From: Bacteroidota bacterium
Lineage (GTDB): Bacteria; Bacteroidota; Bacteroidia; Bacteroidales; Prolixibacteraceae
NCBI GenBank assembly: GCA_030632865.1
Contig: DAOVTY010000115.1
Coordinates: 1-9,081 of the forward strand
Length of the DNA: 9,081 bases
Direction: 5' to 3'
Under the pieces are notes generated by a model. It was given only the letters and a program-made list of their open reading frames with translations. It did no database searches and was not told where the DNA came from. The position numbers and the translations under genes were made by a program. Shown one piece after another: positions 1 to 7,761 of this stretch (the stretch's first letter is position 1; the number at the start of each line of letters is the position of its first letter).

Positions 1-768
1 ACAAAACGAGTTGATTGGAAGCTGTTTGCCCGCACCGACAAGCTTTTTGTAAAACAGTACGAAGAAGAGACCAACCTCCGGTGCCAATTAGTTCTAGACA
101 CATCTTCGTCGATGTTATTTCCTTATTCGAAAAGAAAAAAACACCTTCAAAACAAACTTTCCTTTTCAGTTTATACGGCTGCAGCATTAATCTATTTAAT
201 TAGAAAACAGCGCGATGCCGTTGGGTTAACACTATTCTCCGATGAGATTGAATTTCATTCAAATCCGCGAATTTCTTCTGTAAATGCAGAAGTTATGTAC
301 GGAAAATTATCAAATGTAATTCAGCCAGAAAATGCTCATCTTAGCAAAACAACAAATACAACTCAGGTACTTCATCAAATTGCCGAAAACATTCATAAAC
401 GTTCGTTGGTAATTATTTTTAGCGATATGTTGGACGGTTCTAATACCGACGAACTTTTTTCTGCACTTCAACATTTACGATACAACAAACACGAAGTAAT
501 TCTTTTTCATGTTACCGACCACAAACTAGAGCGTGAATTCGAATTTAGCAACCGTCCGCACAAATTTGTTGATTTAGAAAGCGGACAAACTGTTAAATTT
601 AATCCGTGGGAGATAAAGAAACATTACGTTTCAACGGTAAATTCTTATTTCGATGATTTGAAAGTCAAATGTGGTCAGTATAAAATTGATCTTGCCGAAG
701 CCAATATAAACGAAGATTTCCAACAAGTACTACACTCGTATTTAGTGAAAAGGAAGAAGTTGTATTAG
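1..768 (+). CDS. DUF58 domain protein with VWA-like fold, 5'-truncated
   Basis: The reading frame is open from base 1 and ends at the TAG at 766-768, giving 255 residues of the C-terminal part; the true start lies upstream. The ATG at 112 is internal, because strongly family-like sequence precedes it. Visible residues include VDWKLFARTDKLFVKQYEEE at about 4-23, the hallmark block of DUF58 proteins, followed by LVLDTSSSM, a MIDAS-like DxSxS motif (D33, S35, S37), and IIFSDMLDG (D142), which fits a second acidic loop of a von Willebrand A-like fold. Family knowledge: DUF58 proteins usually sit beside MoxR-type AAA+ ATPases and VWA/Bat genes and are thought to act with them in envelope or metal-dependent maturation, but the molecular role is unsettled. 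No bat gene follows here; comM comes next after 217 bases, so this is probably the last gene of its operon. A moxR gene may lie upstream (inference). Family assignment is confident; function is not. Confidence 0.9.
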   Translation, partial: TKRVDWKLFARTDKLFVKQYEEETNLRCQLVLDTSSSMLFPYSKRKKHLQNKLSFSVYTAAALIYLIRKQRDAVGLTLFSDEIEFHSNPRISSVNAEVMYGKLSNVIQPENAHLSKTTNTTQVLHQIAENIHKRSLVIIFSDMLDGSNTDELFSALQHLRYNKHEVILFHVTDHKLEREFEFSNRPHKFVDLESGQTVKFNPWEIKKHYVSTVNSYFDDLKVKCGQYKIDLAEANINEDFQQVLHSYLVKRKKLY

Positions 769-985
769 TATTCATATCAGTTTTTTTTGCATCTCAATCC
801 ACCAATTAGCATTAATACTTCCAATCTTTTCAATGAATTAACGAGAAGTTATAGAATTGAGCAGATTTATTTCAATTTAAAAACTATATTTAAACTATCT
901 GTTTGATAATTTTTTTTAGACTCTTTTTATAACATTTCCATTCAAATTCCTTATTTTTAAATTTTAGTCAATTAAATCTCCATTT

Positions 986-2524
986 ATGCTAGTTAAAACC
1001 TTCGGAAGCGCAGTCTTTGGTATCGATGCCACAACTATTACTATTGAAGTTGATGTTACAAAGGGTATAAAATTTATGTTGGTTGGGTTGCCAGACAGTG
1101 CTGTAAAAGAGAGCCAGCAGCGCATTGAATCTGCCCTTCGGTTAAATGGTTACAAATGGCCCAAGTACAAAATTATAATTAACATGGCTCCGGCTGATAT
1201 TCGGAAAGAAGGCTCAGCATACGATTTGCCACTTGCGGCAGCAGTTTTGGCAGCATCAAATCAAATTAATTCCGATAAATTATCGAAATACATTTTAATG
1301 GGCGAACTTTCGTTAGACGGAACTTTGCAGCCAATAAAAGGAGTTTTGCCCATTGCAATTAATGCACGACAAGAGGGATTTGAAGGTTTTATTCTGCCAA
1401 AACAAAATGTACGCGAAGCTGCTGTAGTAGATAAACTAAAAGTTTATGGAGCCGAAAATATTATTGATGTAATTAAATTTTTAAATGGAGAGAATAATCT
1501 AGAACAAACTATAATTGATACCCGCGCTGAATTTGCTGCGCGTGTAATTAATAATCCGCTTGATTTTGCCGATGTAAAAGGACAAGAAAACGTTAAACGT
1601 GCGCTTGAAATTGCTGCGGCCGGAAGTCATAACATAATATTGGTTGGGCCACCAGGTTCAGGCAAAACAATGTTGGCAAAACGAATACCCGGAATTTTAC
1701 CACCTTTCACTTTAACAGAAGCCCTTGAAACCACAAAAATTCATTCTGTTTCAGGGAATATTAAAAAGGAAACTTCGCTGATGACACAGCGTCCGTTTCG
1801 TTCTCCTCACCATACAATTTCAGATGTTGCTTTAGTTGGTGGTGGAAATTATCCGCAACCGGGCGAAATTTCGATGGCGCATAATGGAGTGTTGTTTTTA
1901 GATGAATTGCCCGAATTTAAGCGAACCGTTTTAGAAGTAATGCGGCAGCCGTTAGAAGATAGAACAATTACCATTTCGCGTGCAAAATTCTCGGTTGAAT
2001 ACCCTGCAAGTTTTATGTTGGCAGCATCAATGAATCCTTGCCCGTGCGGATATTATAATCATCCTACTAAGGATTGTGTTTGTGGTCCGGGAGTTGTGCA
2101 GAAATATCTGAATAAAATTTCAGGTCCACTACTAGATCGCATAGATATCCATTTAGAAGTAGTTCCGGTGCCTTTTAAAAAACTTGCCGAGATGAATCCG
2201 TCTGAAAATAGCGAGGCAGTTCGCAAACGGGTATTAATTGCCCGAAAAATTCAGGAAAACCGTTTTGCAGAAAGTGATGGGATTTATGCCAATGCACAAA
2301 TGACTTCAAAATTGATTCGGGAACATGCTGTTTTGGATGAGGAGAGTAACGAGTTAATCAAAAATGCCATGGACAGATTGGGACTTTCTGCACGCGCCTA
2401 CGACAGAATACTGAAAGTTGCCAGAACAGTTGCCGATTTGGAGGGTGAAGAAAATGTACAATCGCACCATCTTTCAGAAGCAATTCATTACCGTAGTTTG
2501 GATCGGGAAAATTGGGGTGGATGA
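986..2524 (+). CDS. comM: ComM/YifB family AAA+ ATPase (Mg-chelatase-like)
   Basis: This complete 512-residue protein has the usual length of the YifB/ComM family. The start MLVKTFGSAVFGID matches the family N-terminus, so the ATG at 986 is chosen although no Shine-Dalgarno sequence is visible. Domains in order: an N-terminal Lon-protease-like (ChlI) domain at about 20-145, containing VGLPDSAVKES; the Mg-chelatase-type AAA+ core at about 190-395 with Walker A GPPGSGKT (221-228), Walker B VLFLDE (302-307) and LLDRIDIH (382-389); and a C-terminal Mg_chelatase_C domain with LSARAYDRILKVART (467-481). A cysteine cluster, C352, C354, C364 and C366, lies between Walker B and the DRID motif and could bind a metal. 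Family knowledge: ComM is a hexameric helicase that promotes branch migration during natural transformation; it also occurs in bacteria not known to be competent, where its role is unclear. It is convergent with the giant LRR gene. The 217 bases before it are AT-rich, with a TTTG at 902-905 but no good TAnnTTTG partner, so its promoter is not resolved. Confidence 0.95.
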   Translation: MLVKTFGSAVFGIDATTITIEVDVTKGIKFMLVGLPDSAVKESQQRIESALRLNGYKWPKYKIIINMAPADIRKEGSAYDLPLAAAVLAASNQINSDKLSKYILMGELSLDGTLQPIKGVLPIAINARQEGFEGFILPKQNVREAAVVDKLKVYGAENIIDVIKFLNGENNLEQTIIDTRAEFAARVINNPLDFADVKGQENVKRALEIAAAGSHNIILVGPPGSGKTMLAKRIPGILPPFTLTEALETTKIHSVSGNIKKETSLMTQRPFRSPHHTISDVALVGGGNYPQPGEISMAHNGVLFLDELPEFKRTVLEVMRQPLEDRTITISRAKFSVEYPASFMLAASMNPCPCGYYNHPTKDCVCGPGVVQKYLNKISGPLLDRIDIHLEVVPVPFKKLAEMNPSENSEAVRKRVLIARKIQENRFAESDGIYANAQMTSKLIREHAVLDEESNELIKNAMDRLGLSARAYDRILKVARTVADLEGEENVQSHHLSEAIHYRSLDRENWGG

Positions 2525-2542
2525 AGATAGTTTGCAGTGCAG

Positions 2543-2580
2543 TTTTTCTGTTCCTCGTTTGCAAACGAGAAACAGAAAAA
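2543..2580. repeat. 38-nt near-perfect extragenic palindrome
   Basis: TTTTTCTGTT (2543-2552) is the exact inverse of AACAGAAAAA (2571-2580), and the core CTCGTTTG (2554-2561) is directly followed by its inverse CAAACGAG (2562-2569). The only mismatch is C2553/A2570, which in minus-strand RNA becomes a G-U pair, giving 19 pairs in a row before allowing for a loop. The T-run lies on the 5' side and the A-run on the 3' side on both strands, the reverse of an intrinsic terminator. It starts 18 bases after the comM stop codon. It resembles REP-type extragenic palindromes (inference); it could also limit read-through or protect the comM transcript's 3' end. Confidence 0.8.
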
Positions 2581-2650
2581 GTAAAATACACCCATGAAAT
2601 CTGGCAGAGAATAAAACAGGGTTGTTTATGAATGATAATTTTAAAGAGTT

Positions 2651-2682
2651 AAAAAGGCACGGATTGTAAATCCGCGTCAGCC
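2651..2682 (-). terminator. Intrinsic terminator of the giant LRR gene
   Basis: Read on the minus strand, CGCGGATT, loop TAC, then AATCCGTG forms an 8-pair stem including one G-U pair. It can be extended by one pair past a bulged A and is followed directly by GCC and TTTTT (complement of 2651-2655). It begins about 20 bases after the stop codon at 2701-2703, as expected for a rho-independent terminator. On the plus strand the same hairpin lacks a T-run, so it would not act well as the comM terminator. Confidence 0.8.
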
Positions 2683-2700
2683 ACAGTTAATCTTTTATAT

Positions 2701-5700
2701 CTACCTGAATATCACCTTTATATTTACTGTCTCAGAATTCTTTCTGATTGCTCTGAAAACATAAACTCCGCTAGTAAATTGTTTTATATCAATCCACTCT
2801 GATTGAGTATTATTTTTTTCCAAAATAAGGTTTCCAGTTAGATTGAATATTTTTAAATCGATGGTTTCGTTTTTAGTGTCAATAAAAACCCGGTTTTGTG
2901 CAGGGTTTGGATATACTTTAAATTCACTTAATTTTTGGTTGTTAATTCCAACCGGAACCAAAACTTTTAACCAACTGGTATCGGAATGTAAAGTTAAATC
3001 AGCAAATAATGAATTGGTTATCGAGCATGTATAATAACCACTATCTTGCAGAGCTGCATTTTCAATTGAAAAAGTTAAATCATTTTTACCGTTTACTTCT
3101 TGTCCATCTTTAAACCATGCATAAACATCAGAACTTCCAGGAATATAATTTTCAATTTCAAATGTAATTATATCGTATTTATATATGAAAGTATCGAGTG
3201 GTTGTCCTATTGTTTGTTGTGGTGCATAAATAAATATATCGATATTTAAAAAATCAGAAGCATTTGTTTCAAGGTCTATAAATCTAAAATTATTATTTGC
3301 AATGTTTAAATAAGTCAAAATTTTACTGTTACTAATTGAGTTTATATTCCCATTTTTTGTGTTAGAAAATAGAGGGATTTCTCCTGAAAAATTATTGTTT
3401 GATAAATTTAGCCAGACTAACGAATCGAACTGAGAAAAAATTGGTGAAATAACTCCTTCCATATTCAAACCGGATAAGTCTATGGTAGTAACAAAACCAT
3501 TTTCGAAGGTAATATTTGACCATGTGCAAACGGAATCGTTTGTCCAAATTTCCTGTAGAATTTCATATTCATTCCTTAAATTTATCAGAGCTAACGAATC
3601 GTTTGAACTGTAATTCACTTTTACGTTTATGTTTCCGGAAATTAAAGTTAAATTAGGTAGCAAATTGTTTGTTATTTCGCAGAAGAAAACAGCATTGTTA
3701 TCATCGAAACAGGCTTCTTTTTCCAAATTATATTTTCCGCCATTTTGTATTGAAATTTCATTTCTGAACCATTCAAAATTATCCGTGTTGGCTGAAATGT
3801 AATTTTCAACCTCTAAGTTAATAGAATCGCCCAGATAAAATATTAACGATTCTGTTTCGCCAACTCCAGTTTGGGGAGAATAATTAAAACTGTTTTTGAA
3901 ATTGTTATAGTTGATCCAGTCTGTAATTGGGTTTAAGTTGTTAAAAATAAAATTATTGTTGGCAATCGAAAATTCATCCAAACTTGCAAGATTCTCCAGA
4001 TTAGGAATTTCCCCACTAAAATTTCCCGACGAAAAATTTGCTTTTTTAAGTTCAGTAAGATCTTTTAGCGTGATTGGAATTTTACTTAAATTATTATTTG
4101 GCATTTCAAATTTAGAGACATACCCATTTTCAACTGTTACGCCATACCAATCGTTTACAGTAACAGTAATTGTGTCAAGCCAATTTAGGTTATTAGTCCA
4201 GGCATTTCCGTTTGTAGAGTTGTAAATTTCAACCAATGCTAAATATTCTGAAAGTGGTATTCCCGCTCCGGCCGCTGTTCCTGATATTTTTACTGTAATC
4301 GATTCCGAATTTAATATTAAATCTGTAGCAATAGTATTTGTTATTTTGCAATAATAGATACCCGAATCGGCATTTGCAACCTGCATTCTTTCAATTTTCG
4401 ATTGTGTTTCCGAAGCTAAAGAAACATTATCTTTGTACCATTGGAAAACATCAGCTTCTCCCGGAACATAATCTTTTATTTCAATTGTAAGTGTATCACC
4501 TAAAATTACTGATAAAGTTTTTTCTTCGCCTACATTTTCCTGCGGAGAATACTTAAACCCGTATTTGAAATTGTTGTAATTATCCCAGCTAAAAACAGGT
4601 TCTAAAAACCGGTTTGTATAATTGTTGTTTTCAATATGAAATTGTGATAAATTATTCAGGTTTTCAAGCCAGTCTGGAATCTCTCCGTTAAATTTATTTT
4701 TACTAAGTTTTAAAGATTCTAATCCTTCAATATTACTTAGTTGAAAGTTAATTAAACCATACAATTCGTTTTCCGAAAGGTTCAGTTCTTTTAGCGAACT
4801 TAGCTCTCCAATCCAGTTGTTGAGCATCCCTTGAATATAATTATTGTTTAGATTTAATACTGTTAAACTATCTAATTCGGTAAGTGCATAAGGTAATTCA
4901 CCTGAAAGCCGGTTGCTATACAATTCTATTCTCGTAATGTGTCCATCATTAACTGTAACTCCATGCCAATCGTTAACTGTTGCATTTACTGTATCGAGCC
5001 AGTTGGTTTTGTTCATCCAGTAATTTCCGCCAAGTCCATCGTAAAAGGCTTTTAATGCATTATATTCCGAAACCGGAACATTATAATTATTATCAGTTTC
5101 ATTTACAGTTAATGTTATTTCTTTACTTGTTAACGAAAGCTCTGTTGCTACACTGTTTGTAACCACACAATGGTATTTTCCTGAGTGGCTGGGCTTTAGG
5201 TTTGAAATAGTTAAAGTTTTACTATTGCTGTTTGCTAACAGAGCCCCATTTTTGTACCATTCGTAGCTATCAGAATTGCCCGGATAGTGGTTTTCTATGG
5301 ATAGGGTTACACTTTCTGTTTCAGTTTTTTCAATAATTATCTCTGTGCCAATCAATCCCTGCGGATAATAAATAAAATCTTTAAAATCGTTGAAATTATT
5401 CCATGAAAAAATAGCCTCAATATCGTTAAATTGGAGGTTATTATTTCCTAAGTAAAGTGTATCCATGTTATTTAAATAGGCAAGCTCATCTGGAATTTGT
5501 CGGTTGTTATCAACGGTCAAACTTTTAAGTGTTGCCGATTTTCCATCATAATTAATATCACCAATTAGATTGTTATCAATGTCAATTCGGTTCAATTTAG
5601 TAAGGTTTTCTAATTCAACTGGTAAAGGTCCAATAAGCTGATTGTTATTTAAGAATAGAGTTCTCAGGTCAGTTAAATTTCCAATACTTGCAGGAATTGT

Positions 5701-7761
5701 ACCGGAAAGTTCGTTGTGATCTAGCCATAAGGATCTTAATTTTGACAGATTTCCAATACTCTCAGGAATATTCCCACTGAAATTATTATTACTTAGGGAG
5801 ATTCCTTCCAAATTAGTATTGTTTCCGATTTCTGAGGGAATAATCCCGTCCATGTTATTATTTGAAAACCCCAGATAGTAAAGGCTTTCCATTTGGGTAA
5901 TGGAAGCTGGTATTTCACCGGTTAAATAGTTCTGATTAAGCGATAAAGTACTTAAAGAAGAAAGTTCTCCAATATTGTCAGGTAAATTTCCTGTAATATT
6001 ATTATTAACTAAGGACAATATTTCCAAATATTTTAGGTCTGCAAGCGCATTTGGTAGAATTCCTACAACGTTATTAGTATCCATATGTATCATATACACA
6101 TGACTATCTATAACTTGAATTCCCGCCCAATTGGAAACTGAATAGTTAATTGTATCTAACCAATTAGTGTTGTTTTTCCAATTATCACCATTTGTTGAAT
6201 TATAAAACTCTGCAAGTGCGTTGTATTCAGCAAGTGGAACCCCCGCTCCATGAATATCATTTACTTTTAGATAATTACGATTACCCATTATTGTGGTTTT
6301 ATTTGCAACTGGATTTGTAATTATACAATAGTATGTACCTTCATAAGAGAGTTGGACATTTAGTAACTTTAACGAAGAATCAGTTGCTTCTTCAATTACT
6401 CCATTATTTCCGTACCATTGATATTTGTCTGATTCTCCCGGCAGGTAATTTTTAAGAGTAAATGTTACGGTTGAATCTGGTTCTGCCAATATGTTATTGT
6501 TACCGCCAAATATTGGATACTGACCTCGGTAGAGATATTGAAGATTATCAAAATTTGACCATGAGTACACAGCTTCAAGGTCATTAAACATAAAATTGTT
6601 AAATTCGATATTTAAATAGGTTAACGAGTTTAATTCTGATAATTCATCAGGAATTTGTCTCTCAGGGTTTGCTACGCCATCAACAAATTCTGCTCCTAAT
6701 TGATTGCTGGATAAATTAATATATACCAACTTAGACAGGTTTTTTAGTTCAACGGGAATTGAGCCTATTAATCCGCAATAGGTCAGATGTACTGTTTTAA
6801 GATATGTAAGATCTCCTAACTTGTTGGGTAATCGTCCTTTTAAATAATTATGATCGAAGTAAACCTGTGTTACATGCCCACCTTCCACTGTAATTCCATA
6901 CCAGTCATTAATATCATGGATTATTGTATCCAACCAATTCTCTTTGTTTTTCCAGTTATCACCATCTAAAGAATTATAAAATTCTACTAATGCTTCGTAT
7001 TCTTTTTTTGGAACACCCGCAACAAAGTCTGTAATAGTTACTATTTTATCAAAACTTTGTAAAGTTAGTCCCGAAACATCCGGATTGGTAATCTTTAAAT
7101 AATATGTGCCTTCATCATCCGTTGTAGCATTAGTTATTTCGAAACTAGCACTCGTTTTACCAACTATAGCAACACCGTCTTTGTACCATTGAAACTGATC
7201 TTTTGTGGATAAATACCAAGTAGAAACATTCATCTCTATTAAATCTCCTTTGTTAACATAAATTTCTTCGGCAACATCAATTTGAGCTTGCGGGGAGTAA
7301 GTGAAATTACTTGAAAAATTATTATAGATAGATAAAAATGAAATATCTCTAATATGTTTAAAAATAAACTTATTGTTCTCAATCTTTAATACTTCAAGAT
7401 TCGATAAACTGTCAAGATTCCCAAAATTGGCGTCTTCAATAAAATTTTCGTTTAAATCCAGAACTTTAAGTTCCGGCAATAGAAACCGGGTTTCAAAAAT
7501 TCCTTCCTGAAGGTTGTTGTTCGATAATTCGATTTTTGTAACATGGTTATTTTCTACAGTAATTCCAAACCAGTCGGCAACTGAATGATTTGTTGTATCT
7601 AACCAATTGGTATTATTTGCCCATCCTGGGCCATTAGTATTTTCATATAATTCTTTTAAAGAATTGTATTCAGATAATGGTACTCCTGCATTTTGTGCAA
7701 AAACAGTATTGCTTATAAAAAGAGAAATAGCAATTGCAATAAAGAGGTTTTTAATTTTCAT
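2701..7761 (-). CDS. Giant secreted LRR/Ig-like modular protein with T9SS type A sorting domain
   Basis: This protein of 1686 residues starts with a Sec signal peptide (KIK, hydrophobic 6-20, probable cleavage after FA at 21-22), which supports the start at 7761. Six modules follow at about 26-244, 249-500, 507-886, 893-1159, 1166-1382 and 1386-1600. Each has an N-cap (EYNAL, FYNSTNGDNW, NWLDT, DWYGITV, GHVT), then 2 to about 9 leucine-rich repeats, a linker usually containing FxYSPQ, and an Ig-like domain with WYKDG and SGxYYCxITN motifs. Module 6 has a worn N-cap. The tail at about 1604-1686, with KVYPNP at 1615-1620 and a GVYVFR motif, is a type A sorting domain that directs export by the type IX system and usually surface attachment or release. 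LRR plus Ig-like modules suggest binding of proteins or glycans, perhaps adhesion; no enzymatic domain is seen, so ligand and role are unknown. The gene is monocistronic, with a terminator directly downstream. The frame is intact throughout, so it is probably functional. Confidence 0.93.
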   Translation of the reverse strand: MKIKNLFIAIAISLFISNTVFAQNAGVPLSEYNSLKELYENTNGPGWANNTNWLDTTNHSVADWFGITVENNHVTKIELSNNNLQEGIFETRFLLPELKVLDLNENFIEDANFGNLDSLSNLEVLKIENNKFIFKHIRDISFLSIYNNFSSNFTYSPQAQIDVAEEIYVNKGDLIEMNVSTWYLSTKDQFQWYKDGVAIVGKTSASFEITNATTDDEGTYYLKITNPDVSGLTLQSFDKIVTITDFVAGVPKKEYEALVEFYNSLDGDNWKNKENWLDTIIHDINDWYGITVEGGHVTQVYFDHNYLKGRLPNKLGDLTYLKTVHLTYCGLIGSIPVELKNLSKLVYINLSSNQLGAEFVDGVANPERQIPDELSELNSLTYLNIEFNNFMFNDLEAVYSWSNFDNLQYLYRGQYPIFGGNNNILAEPDSTVTFTLKNYLPGESDKYQWYGNNGVIEEATDSSLKLLNVQLSYEGTYYCIITNPVANKTTIMGNRNYLKVNDIHGAGVPLAEYNALAEFYNSTNGDNWKNNTNWLDTINYSVSNWAGIQVIDSHVYMIHMDTNNVVGILPNALADLKYLEILSLVNNNITGNLPDNIGELSSLSTLSLNQNYLTGEIPASITQMESLYYLGFSNNNMDGIIPSEIGNNTNLEGISLSNNNFSGNIPESIGNLSKLRSLWLDHNELSGTIPASIGNLTDLRTLFLNNNQLIGPLPVELENLTKLNRIDIDNNLIGDINYDGKSATLKSLTVDNNRQIPDELAYLNNMDTLYLGNNNLQFNDIEAIFSWNNFNDFKDFIYYPQGLIGTEIIIEKTETESVTLSIENHYPGNSDSYEWYKNGALLANSNSKTLTISNLKPSHSGKYHCVVTNSVATELSLTSKEITLTVNETDNNYNVPVSEYNALKAFYDGLGGNYWMNKTNWLDTVNATVNDWHGVTVNDGHITRIELYSNRLSGELPYALTELDSLTVLNLNNNYIQGMLNNWIGELSSLKELNLSENELYGLINFQLSNIEGLESLKLSKNKFNGEIPDWLENLNNLSQFHIENNNYTNRFLEPVFSWDNYNNFKYGFKYSPQENVGEEKTLSVILGDTLTIEIKDYVPGEADVFQWYKDNVSLASETQSKIERMQVANADSGIYYCKITNTIATDLILNSESITVKISGTAAGAGIPLSEYLALVEIYNSTNGNAWTNNLNWLDTITVTVNDWYGVTVENGYVSKFEMPNNNLSKIPITLKDLTELKKANFSSGNFSGEIPNLENLASLDEFSIANNNFIFNNLNPITDWINYNNFKNSFNYSPQTGVGETESLIFYLGDSINLEVENYISANTDNFEWFRNEISIQNGGKYNLEKEACFDDNNAVFFCEITNNLLPNLTLISGNINVKVNYSSNDSLALINLRNEYEILQEIWTNDSVCTWSNITFENGFVTTIDLSGLNMEGVISPIFSQFDSLVWLNLSNNNFSGEIPLFSNTKNGNINSISNSKILTYLNIANNNFRFIDLETNASDFLNIDIFIYAPQQTIGQPLDTFIYKYDIITFEIENYIPGSSDVYAWFKDGQEVNGKNDLTFSIENAALQDSGYYTCSITNSLFADLTLHSDTSWLKVLVPVGINNQKLSEFKVYPNPAQNRVFIDTKNETIDLKIFNLTGNLILEKNNTQSEWIDIKQFTSGVYVFRAIRKNSETVNIKVIFR
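2704..2952 (-). other. C-terminal T9SS type A sorting domain (part of the giant CDS)
   Basis: The last 83 residues, about 1604-1686, have the pattern of the Por-secretion/T9SS type A tail: KVYPNPAQNRVFID, then IDLKIFNLTGNLILEK, then WIDIKQFTSGVYVFR and a final basic strand ending IFR. In this family the domain is recognised by the type IX translocon in the outer membrane and is normally cleaved after export. No T9SS component gene is present in this window. Confidence 0.9.
5596..6099 (-). repeat. Seven in-register 72-nt LRR-coding repeats in module 3
   Basis: Residues 555-722 of the giant protein divide into seven consecutive 24-residue leucine-rich repeats with no length drift, starting at 555, 579, 603, 627, 651, 675 and 699. 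Typical units read LxxLxLxxNxLxGxIP followed by xxIGNLxx, for example LTGEIPASI and FSGNIPESIGNL. This is the consensus called plant-specific type in the LRR literature, though it also occurs in bacteria. DNA copies have diverged, so the array is best seen at protein level. The other modules contain only two to four repeats each. Confidence 0.85.

Noticed and set aside
15..203. Short plus-strand reading frame
   Set aside because: It overlaps the DUF58 gene in another frame, and its predicted protein has no recognisable family character.
112..768. Separate gene starting at the ATG at 112
   Set aside because: The same frame is open from base 1, and the preceding residues are the most conserved DUF58 block; the ATG is the Met directly after the DTSSS motif.
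2358..2591. Minus-strand reading frame over the comM 3' end
   Set aside because: It lies antisense to the conserved C-terminal domain of comM and extends through the palindrome; it is a shadow frame.
2656..2682. tRNA-Tyr-like anticodon arm (CGGA, loop TTGTAAA, TCCG), suggesting a tRNA fragment or attachment site
   Set aside because: No acceptor stem, D arm, T arm or GTTCGA-type loop lies around it, no integrase is present, and the hairpin is better explained as the minus-strand terminator with a T5 tract.
2843..5162. Plus-strand reading frames at 2843-3034, 3911-4225 and 4980-5162
   Set aside because: All are antisense to the giant LRR gene, whose frame encodes clear repeated domains at these places.
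5596..6099. Regular 72-nt periodicity as a possible CRISPR-like array
   Set aside because: The units are all coding LRRs in one open frame, and the DNA copies are diverged with no identical repeat and unique spacer pattern.
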